NCBI GenBank assembly: GCA_938023515.1
Contig: CALJDR010000079.1
Coordinates: 1 to 37,938 of the forward strand
DNA from: an uncultured Flavobacteriales bacterium
GTDB taxonomy: Bacteria; Bacteroidota; Bacteroidia; Flavobacteriales; UBA1820
Reading direction: 5' to 3'
DNA length: 37,938 bases
Shown: positions 7,140 through 15,050 of the stretch, in pieces
How positions within the stretch are numbered: position 1 is the stretch's first letter
Layout: every line of letters begins with the position of its first letter
Notes under the pieces: generated by a model
The model's input: the letters and a program-made list of their open reading frames with translations, nothing else
Told to the model about the DNA's origin: nothing
Databases searched by the model: none
Program-made: the position numbers and the translations under genes

Positions 7140-7589
7140 TTACAGGCGGAACATCACTCCGGCCATGATATTGGATCCGGCCTCGAGTTTTACCGCAATA
7201 TGGCTCGTGATATCGTACGAAGCGCCGAGATAACCACCTCCGGTGAACTTGGTCTTGTGGCCGAACTGCACGCCCATCGTAGCGCCCAGGTACACGTCGA
7301 ACGGACCGGGTTTGGAAGGGGTGATCGCATTGAGCAGGTGGAAGTTGGCACGGGGACCGATATACATTTCAAAATCGTCGTCGAACAGCATGTTTACCTG
7401 GCCGCCGACGGAAATGAAGTCCATTACTCCATAATCGTAATTGCCTTGTATGCCCACTACATTATAGGTGTTAAACCCCGAACTAATGCCCACTCCGAGC
7501 TGGGAACTGCCTTTCCCCTGGAACGCCTGGGCATTTGCTGCCGAGCAGCCCAACAGGGCGAACAGCATCACAAGTAAAGTCTTTTTCAT
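7140..7589 (-). CDS. Small outer-membrane beta-barrel protein
   Basis: 149 residues from MKKTLLVMLF; the longer frame to 7685 would add 32 residues before a clear signal peptide and runs through the promoter, so it is rejected. Signal peptide MKKTLLVMLFALLGCSAANAQA, then alternating hydrophobic/polar strands (SQLGVGISSGF, VVGIQGNYDYGV, FISVGGQVNMLF, EMYIGPRANFHLL, FDVYLGATMGVQFG, GGYLGASYDI, IAVKLEAGSNIMAGVMFRL) that fit an eight-stranded OmpW/OmpX-like barrel. It ends in an aromatic/hydrophobic strand with terminal MFRL, close to the usual beta-signal. Function unknown. Confidence 0.78.
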   Translation of the reverse strand: MKKTLLVMLFALLGCSAANAQAFQGKGSSQLGVGISSGFNTYNVVGIQGNYDYGVMDFISVGGQVNMLFDDDFEMYIGPRANFHLLNAITPSKPGPFDVYLGATMGVQFGHKTKFTGGGYLGASYDITSHIAVKLEAGSNIMAGVMFRL

Positions 7590-7622
7590 GTTTTGGATGT
7601 TTTTAGTTATACAGATTATACA

Positions 7623-7652
7623 CAAATGTACTAAAAAATCCTTTATTGCAAA
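7623..7652 (-). promoter_or_regulatory. Promoter of the barrel-protein gene
   Basis: On the minus strand TTTG (plus 7649-7652), an 18-base spacer, and TACATTTG (plus 7623-7630) fit the Bacteroidota -33/-7 pair. The -33 lies inside the T run of the upstream terminator (7650-7682), so the two signals overlap. Confidence 0.7.
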
Positions 7653-7682
7653 AAAAGCCGGACCTCGAATGAGGTTCGGCTT
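7650..7682 (-). terminator. Intrinsic terminator after RNase G gene
   Basis: Minus-strand stem AAGCCG-ACCTC / GAGGT-CGGCTT with one internal mismatch and loop ATTC, followed by a run of seven T. It lies 31 bases past the rng stop. Confidence 0.85.
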
Positions 7683-7712
7683 CACTTTTCTTCAACTCAA
7701 ATCGTTAGGAAC

Positions 7713-9254
7713 TCACAATTTGATAATTTTTCCATCCCGGTCGTAAAAACGGTACTGTAAATACCGGTACGCATCCCTGGGCACGATCCTCACCCAGCGG
7801 CGGTATTTGAATAGCCAGGAAAGCCGCGGCGACACCAATCCTTTGGTCAGGTAGGCGGCCACAAAAGGGTGCGTGTGAAGCGAAAATCCTTTGTAACCGG
7901 CCTTGCCGAACTGTTCGATCGCTTCGTCCAACTCCCCGAGAATATTGATCGGGGCATGGATCGTCCCGCTTCCTTCCGGATCGGGTTCCGAAGTCTCAAT
8001 ATCGGTAGCCGGACGGACGCGTTGGCGCGTGATCTGAACCAAGCCGAACTTGCTGGGCGGCAAAATTTTATGCCTTGCCCGATCCGACTTCATGAACTCG
8101 CAGAGCTTTTCGTAAAGCGCTTTGCGGTGGTCGCTCTTAACCATATCGATGAAATCCACCACGATGATTCCCCCCATATCGCGCAGGCGAAGCTGGCGGG
8201 CGATCTCCTTGGCGGCCACCAGGTTGACCTCCAGCGAATTGTTCTCCTGATTTTCTTTGGCGTTCAACCGGTTCCCGCTGTTCACGTCTATCACGTGCAG
8301 GGCCTCGGTATGCTCTATCACCAGATAGGCACCCTTGGTCATGGGAACGCTCCGTCCGAAAGAAGTTTTTATCTGGCGGTCAACTCCGTATTTCTCGAAA
8401 ATGGGAACCTTGTCGGTGTGGAGTTTTACGATCTTGTCCCGCCCCGGAGTTATCGTGCCAATGGACGATATCATTTCCAGGAAAAGGGCCTCGTCGTTGA
8501 CCACGATCGAGGAGTACGAATCGTTGAACAAATCGCGGATAATACCTGAAACACGGTCTTCCTCGCTCAGTACGCGCGCTTTGGATTTTTCCTTTTTCAG
8601 GCGGGAGTAAATATGCTCCCATTTTTTAACCAAGGCATCCATATCGGCCTTTAGGTCTTCTGCGGACTGCCCCTGGGAATTGGTGCGGGCGATCAGGCCG
8701 AACCCTTTCGGGCGCAACCCTTCGAGGATCATACGCAGGCGTTCCCGTTCGTCCTTGCGCCGGATTTTTTGCGAAATGGCCACCTTTTCGTTGAAAGGGA
8801 CCAATACCAACATCCGTCCGGGGATGGACAGTTCGGATGTCAGCCGAGGCCCTTTGGTCGAAATAGCCTCTTTGGTGATCTGTACCAGTACGGGGGTACC
8901 TTGGGGCAATACGTCGGCGATCTTTCCGTCCTTGGCGATGTTCGATTCCATTTTGAAACCGTCCAGCATGGCCGTGCGCTGCCCGCCCGTTTGTGTGTTC
9001 CTTATAAATTTGAGCAGTGACTTGACCTGAGGTCCTAAGTCGTTGTAATGCAAAAAGGCATCCTTGGGGTGGCCGATGTCGATAAAGGCCGAATTGAGCC
9101 CGGGAATTACTTTCCGCACTTTTCCGATGTAGACATCCCCGACCGCAAAATCGTTTTGCGCGGCTTGGGTCTGATACTCCATCAGCCGTCCGTCTTCCAG
9201 GATAGCGATGTCTACTTCAGACGTCTTCGAATTGATTATAAGTTCAGTGCTCAC
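7713..9254 (-). CDS. rng: Ribonuclease G/E family endoribonuclease
   Basis: 513 residues, the RNase G length (no C-terminal scaffold as in RNase E). An S1 RNA-binding domain spans about 38-130 (GDVYIGKVRKVIPGLNSAFIDIGHPKDAFLH). The catalytic metal-binding aspartates of the DNase I-like domain are visible: D323 in VIDVNSG and D367 in VVDFIDM. The enzyme cleaves single-stranded AU-rich RNA and matures rRNA. The zinc-link motif CPxCxGxG of the proteobacterial enzymes, expected after TRQRVRP (about 410), is replaced by a segment without cysteine (TDIETSEPDPEGSG). A single gene with its own terminator. Confidence 0.94.
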   Translation of the reverse strand: MSTELIINSKTSEVDIAILEDGRLMEYQTQAAQNDFAVGDVYIGKVRKVIPGLNSAFIDIGHPKDAFLHYNDLGPQVKSLLKFIRNTQTGGQRTAMLDGFKMESNIAKDGKIADVLPQGTPVLVQITKEAISTKGPRLTSELSIPGRMLVLVPFNEKVAISQKIRRKDERERLRMILEGLRPKGFGLIARTNSQGQSAEDLKADMDALVKKWEHIYSRLKKEKSKARVLSEEDRVSGIIRDLFNDSYSSIVVNDEALFLEMISSIGTITPGRDKIVKLHTDKVPIFEKYGVDRQIKTSFGRSVPMTKGAYLVIEHTEALHVIDVNSGNRLNAKENQENNSLEVNLVAAKEIARQLRLRDMGGIIVVDFIDMVKSDHRKALYEKLCEFMKSDRARHKILPPSKFGLVQITRQRVRPATDIETSEPDPEGSGTIHAPINILGELDEAIEQFGKAGYKGFSLHTHPFVAAYLTKGLVSPRLSWLFKYRRWVRIVPRDAYRYLQYRFYDRDGKIIKL

Positions 9255-9355
9255 AATAACAATAAAATTGCTTGGGTTTATACGTGGGAATACAAAATTC
9301 CCGTTCGTAAAGACTGTGAAAAGGCTTTTGTTTCCGCCACCGGCACAGAGCCGGT

Positions 9356-9392
9356 AAAAAGAGCAAAAGCACCCTTAACGTGTAAGGATGCT
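9356..9392 (-). terminator. Intrinsic terminator after the HU/basic-peptide genes
   Basis: Minus-strand hairpin AGCATCCTTA-CACGT-TAAGGGTGCT (plus 9368-9392; one G-T pair) followed by TTTTGCTCTTTTT. It is 45 bases past the stop of the 29-residue peptide. Confidence 0.75.
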
Positions 9393-9437
9393 GTTACCGA
9401 CATTCGCAGCAACCGGAAAACCCGGCTGCCTGCGACA

Positions 9438-9527
9438 TTATTTCTTCTTGTGGCGGTTAAGTCTTCTGCGTTTTTTACGCTTGTGCGTAGCCACTTTATG
9501 TCTTTTACGTTTCTTTCCGCTAGGCAT
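9438..9527 (-). CDS. 29-residue Lys/Arg-rich peptide, probably ribosome-associated
   Basis: A very short gene between HU and rng. The product starts MPSGKKRKRHK and ends in LNRHKKK; 19 of 29 residues are Lys, Arg or His. It is read from ATG to TAA with no other ORF possible in this gap, and small proteins of this composition are widely conserved in Bacteroidota. Composition and size resemble the small ribosomal proteins bS22/mS38 (AURKAIP1/COX24 family), so a structural role in the ribosome is likely, but this is inference from composition. It follows HU by 66 bases and probably shares its transcript. Confidence 0.8.
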   Translation of the reverse strand: MPSGKKRKRHKVATHKRKKRRRLNRHKKK

Positions 9528-9593
9528 AGCTCAAATGAAATTAAAGGGTTAATAAAAATATGTTCTGAGCCTCCCGAAGAAGGTATCCCGGTC

Positions 9594-9884
9594 TTATTTT
9601 GCTTTTACGGATTTCTTCACCCCTTCCACAAATACTTTGGAGGGTTTGAAAGCAGGGATGTTATGTGCAGGGATCTTGATGGTCGTGTTCTTGGAGATAT
9701 TACGTCCGGTCTTCTCGGCACGACGCTTGATGATGAAACTTCCGAAACCGCGGAGATAAACGTTCTTTCCGCTCTCGAGAGATTTTTTTACTTCTTCCAT
9801 GAAAGCCTCGACCACAGCCTGAGCTTCGGCTTTTTCCACTCCTTTTGCCTCGGAGATGCTAGATACGATATCTGCTTTTGTCAT
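9594..9884 (-). CDS. HU family DNA-binding protein
   Basis: 96 residues, the normal HU/IHF length. N-terminal dimerisation helices (MTKADIVSSISEAKGVEKAEAQAVVEAFMEEVKKSLESGKNVYLRGFGSFIIKRR) carry the family signature GKNVYLRGFGSF (about 39-50); the DNA-binding arm follows, with TGRNISKNTTIKIPAHNIPAFKPSK including the Pro at its tip (IPA). It compacts and bends DNA in the nucleoid. It has its own promoter at 9934-9964 and is followed by the basic peptide gene. Confidence 0.95.
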   Translation of the reverse strand: MTKADIVSSISEAKGVEKAEAQAVVEAFMEEVKKSLESGKNVYLRGFGSFIIKRRAEKTGRNISKNTTIKIPAHNIPAFKPSKVFVEGVKKSVKAK

Positions 9885-9933
9885 TTTTGGTTTATTTTAT
9901 GATTAATAAATTACCGTTCCTTTAGTGGTGGTG

Positions 9934-9964
9934 CAAATATATGATTTTCTGAATCGTAGACAAT
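9934..9964 (-). promoter_or_regulatory. Promoter of the HU gene
   Basis: On the minus strand ATTG (plus 9961-9964, one mismatch to TTTG), a 19-base spacer and TATATTTG (plus 9934-9941), a perfect -7 element. The gene start is 50 bases downstream. Confidence 0.75.
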
Positions 9965-10064
9965 GGAAGGCCCCGCATATTAACATTATTTTTTTACTCC
10001 CTGAAAATTACAAGGTTAAGAGACGATCATTCCTCCGCGCCGCCTGTTTTTCAGGCAAAAGGAC

Positions 10065-10072
10065 TATATTTG
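10065..10072 (+). promoter_or_regulatory. -7 element of the HMG-CoA reductase gene
   Basis: TATATTTG matches TAnnTTTG perfectly, 35 bases before the start codon. A small hairpin (GCCTG-TTTTT-CAGGC, 10042-10056) occupies the place where a -33 TTTG would be expected, and no good -33 is seen. Confidence 0.65.
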
Positions 10073-10106
10073 CCCCACGATACCGAACTGCAATCGCTCC
10101 GAAAAC

Positions 10107-11408
10107 ATGAAAGACCTAATAAAAGGATTCTCAAAACTTTCCCGGGACCAGAAGATCCGCACGATACTCGATGCCTACGCTGCCGACCCAGCCAAAGCGG
10201 AACAGACAATACGGCGCTACCTCCACGCAGACCCCGAACTCCAGGAACTGCACGAAAGTTTTGCGGAAAACACCCTGACCAATTATTACATGCCGCTGGG
10301 TATTGCGCCGAACTTCCGGATAAACGGCCGCTACTACGCGATCCCGATGGCCATTGAGGAGAGTTCCGTCGTGGCCGCCCTTTCCAAATCGGCCTCTTTC
10401 TGGGCCGAACGCAGCGGCTTCGAAGCCCAGGTGATATCCATGATCAAAAAAGGACAGATACACCTTATTTATACAGGAGCCGACAAAAACCTATTGCTTC
10501 CGTTCTTTGAAAGCGTCAAAGAGGAACTGATCGAGGCCGCCCGGCCCGTCACAGAAAAAATGCAGGCCCGCGGGGGAGGCATCCTCTCCCTCGAACTACT
10601 GGATAAAACGGATGCGATGGAGGGCTACTTCCAGATTGACCTCTCGGCCGACACGAAAGATTCGATGGGCGCGAACTTTATAAACAGCGTGTTGGAATCG
10701 GTCGCCCAGCGGTTCAAAGAGCTTTTCACCGAAAAAGGCATGCCGGGAGATTTGGAGATCATCATGAGCATCCTGTCCAATTACACGCCCGACTCCCGCG
10801 TCAGGGTATCCGTTTCATGTCCGGTAGCAGGTATGGCCGCCGACGGATTTTCCGGGGAGGAATTTTGCCGGCGCTTTGCCGCCGCCGTCCAAATGGCGGC
10901 ATTGAGCGTAGACCGGGCTGTCACCCACAATAAAGGGATCATGAACGGAGTAGATGCCGTTATCGTTGCTACCGGCAACGATTTCCGGGCGGTGGAAGCC
11001 TGCGCCCATGCCTATGCGGCACGGGACGGGCAATATACGAGCCTCTCTCAGGCCTGGGTGGAAAGCGGAGAATTCCATTTTGCGATGGAGATCCCGATGG
11101 CAGTAGGAACGGTAGGCGGTCTTACGCGCCTGCATCCCCTGGCCGCTTTGTCCATGGAACTATTGGGAAATCCTTCAGCCGGCCAACTGATGGAGATCGC
11201 TGCCTGTGTGGGGCTGGCGCAGAATTTCTCGGCTGTACGTTCGCTTATCACCTCGGGGATACAGCGGGGGCACATGAAAATGCATCTGGGGAATATCCTG
11301 CGTACCCTTGGCGCGACCGCAAAACAGGAACGGGCCGCAAAGGAATATTTTTCCGACAAAACGGTCAGTTTCCGGGCTGTGGAGGAATTTTTAGCCAAGG
11401 ACTTATAA
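10107..11408 (+). CDS. mvaA: Hydroxymethylglutaryl-CoA reductase, class II
   Basis: 433 residues, the length of class II (bacterial) HMG-CoA reductases. These interconvert HMG-CoA and mevalonate with NAD(P)H. Catalytic residues fit the Pseudomonas mevalonii pattern: E84 or E85 in PMAIEESSVVAA, K276 in THNKGIMNG, D292 in GNDFRAVEACAHAYAAR and H389 in GIQRGHMKMHLGN. In Bacteroidota the enzyme is used for isoprenoid synthesis through mevalonate, although annotation often calls it degradative. No other mevalonate gene is in the window. Isoprenoids made this way would include the undecaprenyl carrier used by the downstream polysaccharide locus. Monocistronic as far as can be seen. Confidence 0.95.
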   Translation: MKDLIKGFSKLSRDQKIRTILDAYAADPAKAEQTIRRYLHADPELQELHESFAENTLTNYYMPLGIAPNFRINGRYYAIPMAIEESSVVAALSKSASFWAERSGFEAQVISMIKKGQIHLIYTGADKNLLLPFFESVKEELIEAARPVTEKMQARGGGILSLELLDKTDAMEGYFQIDLSADTKDSMGANFINSVLESVAQRFKELFTEKGMPGDLEIIMSILSNYTPDSRVRVSVSCPVAGMAADGFSGEEFCRRFAAAVQMAALSVDRAVTHNKGIMNGVDAVIVATGNDFRAVEACAHAYAARDGQYTSLSQAWVESGEFHFAMEIPMAVGTVGGLTRLHPLAALSMELLGNPSAGQLMEIAACVGLAQNFSAVRSLITSGIQRGHMKMHLGNILRTLGATAKQERAAKEYFSDKTVSFRAVEEFLAKDL

Positions 11409-11850
11409 GATAACAATCCACAGCCTCTCACACGATTTTCGCAACTCAAAAGAAAAGGATTACTTTTTTAAACATTCTGTGCAACTACACAACCGCTTTG
11501 TATATCCGTCCATAAACAGGCCAAAGCGCATGTACGAAAATAACGTACCTTTAATCTTCATAGGCGCAGACAAAAAAATTAACAAATGCCGTAATATGGA
11601 AAAATCTGAAATATAGTCATTTGTATCCTATTGTCGATTGTTTGTTATCGATTCGTGCTTTACTATAAAATTGTAGGATTAACCACCGCATTATTATAAT
11701 TGTGTACAGAAACACTTCCGTTATTCGGAAGTGATTTTAACCGGATTGTCTCATTTTGGCACAACTATTGCCGGCTCGCAGATTATTTTTGCTCCCTGTG
11801 AAAATAACCTGATACGGGCAATGGTATCAAGAATTCATTAATAAGGCAAA
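11409..11850. other. 442-base intergenic region with one hairpin
   Basis: No open frame worth calling. The region is more AT-rich than its surroundings. One clear hairpin (CACTTCCG-TTATT-CGGAAGTG, 11713-11733) is followed by ATTTTAA; TCATTTTG at 11751-11758 is a one-mismatch -7 candidate. The stretch between 11600 and 11712 holds no recognised RNA family. It may be a long leader for the OmpA-like gene or contain a small RNA ending at the hairpin. Confidence 0.5.
11713..11738 (+). terminator. Terminator-like hairpin in the leader of the OmpA-like gene
   Basis: An 8-bp perfect stem with a 5-base loop, followed by ATTTT on the plus strand. It is 112 bases before the OmpA-like start. It could end a small RNA coming from the left, or act in the leader; the T run is short. 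Confidence 0.45.
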
Positions 11851-13044
11851 ATGAGAACAAGAAAAACAATTGTAGCACTATTAGCGGTGCTGCTCCCCGT
11901 AGTGTCGTGGGGACAACAAGAAAAAGAAGAAACGAAAAACACTCCCTGGAAAGGCTTCGAGACCAACCGCTTTTGGGACAACTGGTTCATCTCCCTGGGC
12001 GGAGGCGGACAGGTGTTCTTCGGGCAGGACGACCAAAAAGGGCCTTTCGGGGAACGCATATCCCCTACGATGGATCTGTCGGTCGGTAAATGGATAGTTC
12101 CTGCACTGGGATTGCGGGCCCAATTCAACGGGTTTTCCCAAAAAGGGTTCACCACCCTGGAAGACAACGAGTACATCACAGGCCCCACAGACATCGAGGG
12201 TGTTTACAAACAGAAATGGGACCAGATACACATCCGCGGGGACGTCATGTTCAACCTGTCCAACTGGATAGGGGGCTACCGGACAGACCGCTTCTGGGAA
12301 TTCGTACCTTTCTTGGGCGTAGGCTTCATGCACAACTGGGGCGGCTCGGTACACAACGAGTTCACGTTCAACGCCGGTCTTATAAATAAACTGAAACTTA
12401 CGGAAGCCCTCGACCTGAACCTCGAACTGCGCGGTTCGGTATTCGACGGAAAATACAACGGCGAGCTCGATCCCAAGGATATTCCGCGCCCGAATGGAAT
12501 GGCTACCGTAACGATAGGCCTGACCTATAAATTCAAAAACCGGTATTTCCACCGGTGCGGTACCGCCTCCAAACGGGAGATCGAAACCCTCAAGACCCTG
12601 AAAGAAACGGAAAGCAGACTGCAAATGGCCGTGGCGGAAAATGCCTCGCTGAAAGACAGCCTGAAAAACCGGCCGGAAATACCCGTCCCGGTAACGGTGG
12701 ACGACTGCGATTGCGATTACATCCAGTATGCCGTCTTCTTCCCGCTGGACATCTCGAAGGTCGACGAACGGGAAAAGATCAACCTGCGGGAGATCGCCGA
12801 ACAGATCAAAAAAGACACTGGCTCCAAATACCTTGTCCTGGGATATGCCGATAAGGAAACGGCTACCCCGCCCCACAACCAGAAACTGAGTGATAAACGG
12901 GCAGAAAACGTAGCGAAGTTCCTCATCGAATTCGGCGTAAACCCCGACCAGATCAAAGTGGAAGGCAAAGGCGGCATAAGTTCCGGCCAGCTTTTCGACA
13001 AGCCCTATCTCAACCGGGTAGTTATTATCAAGCAGGATAAATAA
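11851..13044 (+). CDS. OmpA-family outer-membrane protein
   Basis: 397 residues. Signal peptide MRTRKTIVALLAVLLPVVSWGQQ; N-terminal beta-barrel about 30-230 (strands such as WFISLGGGGQVFF, FVPFLGVGFMHNWGG, ATVTIGLTYKFKNRYFH); a short coiled stretch (REIETLKTLKETESRLQMAVAENASLKDSL, about 245-275); then the OmpA C-terminal domain (about 290-395) with YAVFFPLDISKVD and NQKLSDKRAENVAKFLIEFGV, which binds peptidoglycan. It tethers the outer membrane to the wall. Ends 86 bases before the polysaccharide locus, separated by a terminator. Confidence 0.92.
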   Translation: MRTRKTIVALLAVLLPVVSWGQQEKEETKNTPWKGFETNRFWDNWFISLGGGGQVFFGQDDQKGPFGERISPTMDLSVGKWIVPALGLRAQFNGFSQKGFTTLEDNEYITGPTDIEGVYKQKWDQIHIRGDVMFNLSNWIGGYRTDRFWEFVPFLGVGFMHNWGGSVHNEFTFNAGLINKLKLTEALDLNLELRGSVFDGKYNGELDPKDIPRPNGMATVTIGLTYKFKNRYFHRCGTASKREIETLKTLKETESRLQMAVAENASLKDSLKNRPEIPVPVTVDDCDCDYIQYAVFFPLDISKVDEREKINLREIAEQIKKDTGSKYLVLGYADKETATPPHNQKLSDKRAENVAKFLIEFGVNPDQIKVEGKGGISSGQLFDKPYLNRVVIIKQDK

Positions 13045-13054
13045 CATATTGCAG

Positions 13055-13083
13055 ACAGGGCCTTTTACAAGGCCCTGTTTTTA
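13055..13083 (+). terminator. Intrinsic terminator after the OmpA-like gene
   Basis: A perfect 10-bp stem (ACAGGGCCTT, loop TTAC, AAGGCCCTGT) followed by five T. A second, weaker hairpin with T run (ATCCG-TAC-CGGAT, then T4; 13090-13106) follows 7 bases later, just before the capsule operon. Confidence 0.88.
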
Positions 13084-13130
13084 AATTTCATCCGTACCGG
13101 ATTTTTAACCGCAGCGAAAGGATATTTCTT

Positions 13131-15050
13131 ATGGCTTTCAACAATATTTCCTATACACCCAGGTGGCTCGTTCTCTTGGCAGACCTCGGCCTGAGTTTTC
13201 TCTCCGTGCTGACAGCCACCGCTTTGTTCTTCAATTTCGATCCCGAAAGGATGGATTGGAGCATTGTAGCTCCGTTTTTCCTGGTCATCATGGGGGTGCG
13301 CGCGGGGTCTTTTCTGATCTCCCGCTCCTATTCCGGTATCATCCGTTATACGGGATCGCAGGACGTACTGCGTATCGTATCGGTGCTCACCGCCGGGGAA
13401 ATAGTTCTGGCTGGTTTGACCTTCTTTTTTTACGTGTACTACCGGCCTGCCTTTATCCCGCTCGAAGTGCTGGCAATCGAATACCTCACCCTTTCGTTCC
13501 TGATGATAGCCGGGCGGTTGCTCTTCAAAAGAGCTTTCGCGCAGTATTTCAGTCCTCCCCGGAAAAGGAAAGGAATCCTCATTTACGGGGCCAACGAATA
13601 TGGCCTGATGGTCAAACACATCCTGAGCAATCCGATAAATGCGGCCTATCATGTGGTAGCCTTCGTGGATTCGGACCTGAAAAAGGAAGGTAAGGTCCTC
13701 TCCGGGGTGAAAATACACCGTCACGACGATTTGCAGGAATTACTGGAGAACAACGAGATCGAAAAGATCGTCATCGCCCAGAGGCTGCTTTCCGCCCGGA
13801 AAAAAGCCGACATAGCCCGGATATCCCGGGAACATCATGCCAAAGCGGTCGACATTCCGAATTTTGAGAAACTGTTGAACGGGGAGCTGGATATCCGGCA
13901 AATCACCGACATCAACGTCGAGCGCCTGCTCAACCGGGGATGTATCGAGTTGGACGACCACGCTATCCGGGAGGAATTACTGGACAAAACCGTCCTGGTC
14001 ACCGGCGCAGCCGGCTCGATCGGGAGCGAGATCGTGCGACAGCTCACTTCCTTCAACCCGAAAAAAATTATCCTGCTCGACAGCGCGGAAACCCCGCTGT
14101 ATAACCTCGAACTCGAACTGACGGAAGATTTGGAATTCTTCCAGACGGAGGTCGAACTGGGTACGATCTGCGACCGGGGGCGTCTGGAAAAATTATTCAG
14201 CCGCTACCGTCCCGATATCGTATTCCACGCCGCGGCCTACAAACACGTACCCATGGTGGAAAACATGCCTCTGGAAGGCATCAAAACCAATATCATGGGA
14301 ACGATCAACGTAGCGGACATGGCCCATAAATACGAGTGCAACAAATTCGTGATGGTCTCCACCGACAAGGCGGTCAATCCGGCCAATGTAATGGGGTGCA
14401 CCAAAAGGATCGCGGAAATATACATCCAATCGCTAAACGAGAAGTCGGATACGGCATTCATTACCACCCGTTTCGGAAACGTACTGGGTTCAAGCGGGTC
14501 CGTCATCCCGCGGTTTACCCGCCAGATACAGTCCGGCGGACCGGTGACCCTCACCCATCCCGAGATCACCCGTTTCTTCATGACCATCACCGAAGCCTGC
14601 CAACTGGTACTCCAGGCCGGCGCTTTGGGGCAGGGCGGGGAGATATTCGTGTTCAATATGGGGGAAAGCGTAAAGATACTCAGCCTGGCCAAAAACATGA
14701 TCCGGATGGCCGGGCTGGAACCCGGAAAGGACATCCAGATCGTCTACACCGGATTGCGCCCGGGCGAGAAACTGTACGAAGAGGTACTTGGAGCCCGGGA
14801 ACCCCTGATGCGCACCCCGCACAAACTAATCCTGCGTGCCCGGGTTCAGGAGCACGATTACGATACGGTAAAAAAAGAAATCGAAAGCCTCCGCTCGGCC
14901 ATACTGTTCGAAAACACGATGAGCGCCATCCGGATCATGAAACATATCGTACCGGAGTTCAAATCGAACAATTCCGTATACCAGAGCATCGATGCCCAAC
15001 AGGAAGATCAGGCCATAACCCTGAACAAAGTAGCAATAAGCAATGGATAA
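13131..15050 (+). CDS. Membrane-bound UDP-HexNAc 4,6-dehydratase (CapD/PglF/WbpM-like)
   Basis: 639 residues, the long form of the family. Four membrane helices occupy about 10-140; a CoA-binding-like Rossmann domain lies about 145-260; the C-terminal SDR domain begins at LVTGAAGSIGSEIVRQL (NAD-binding TGAAGSIG at 291-298). The catalytic site is STDKAVNPANVMGCTK (410-425), with Met421 in the place of the usual SDR tyrosine and Lys425, as in PglF/FlaA1 relatives. It converts UDP-GlcNAc to UDP-4-keto-6-deoxy-GlcNAc. First gene of the plus-strand operon; the next start overlaps its end by 8 bases. A partner 4-aminotransferase is at 19436 in the convergent operon. Confidence 0.92.
   Translation: MAFNNISYTPRWLVLLADLGLSFLSVLTATALFFNFDPERMDWSIVAPFFLVIMGVRAGSFLISRSYSGIIRYTGSQDVLRIVSVLTAGEIVLAGLTFFFYVYYRPAFIPLEVLAIEYLTLSFLMIAGRLLFKRAFAQYFSPPRKRKGILIYGANEYGLMVKHILSNPINAAYHVVAFVDSDLKKEGKVLSGVKIHRHDDLQELLENNEIEKIVIAQRLLSARKKADIARISREHHAKAVDIPNFEKLLNGELDIRQITDINVERLLNRGCIELDDHAIREELLDKTVLVTGAAGSIGSEIVRQLTSFNPKKIILLDSAETPLYNLELELTEDLEFFQTEVELGTICDRGRLEKLFSRYRPDIVFHAAAYKHVPMVENMPLEGIKTNIMGTINVADMAHKYECNKFVMVSTDKAVNPANVMGCTKRIAEIYIQSLNEKSDTAFITTRFGNVLGSSGSVIPRFTRQIQSGGPVTLTHPEITRFFMTITEACQLVLQAGALGQGGEIFVFNMGESVKILSLAKNMIRMAGLEPGKDIQIVYTGLRPGEKLYEEVLGAREPLMRTPHKLILRARVQEHDYDTVKKEIESLRSAILFENTMSAIRIMKHIVPEFKSNNSVYQSIDAQQEDQAITLNKVAISNG

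Noticed and set aside
9339..9355. ACCGGC/GCCGGT hairpin near 9350 as terminator
   Set aside because: No T run on the minus strand after it; the hairpin at 9368-9392 with its T-rich tail explains termination better.
11881..13047. 388-residue minus-strand frame opposite the OmpA-like gene
   Set aside because: The plus-strand product has signal peptide, barrel and OmpA domain; the antisense frame has none.
13045..13130. UpxY-type antiterminator gene or invertible promoter at the head of the capsule locus
   Set aside because: No such gene, and no pair of long inverted repeats, is seen before the dehydratase gene or before 36099, unlike Bacteroides capsule loci.
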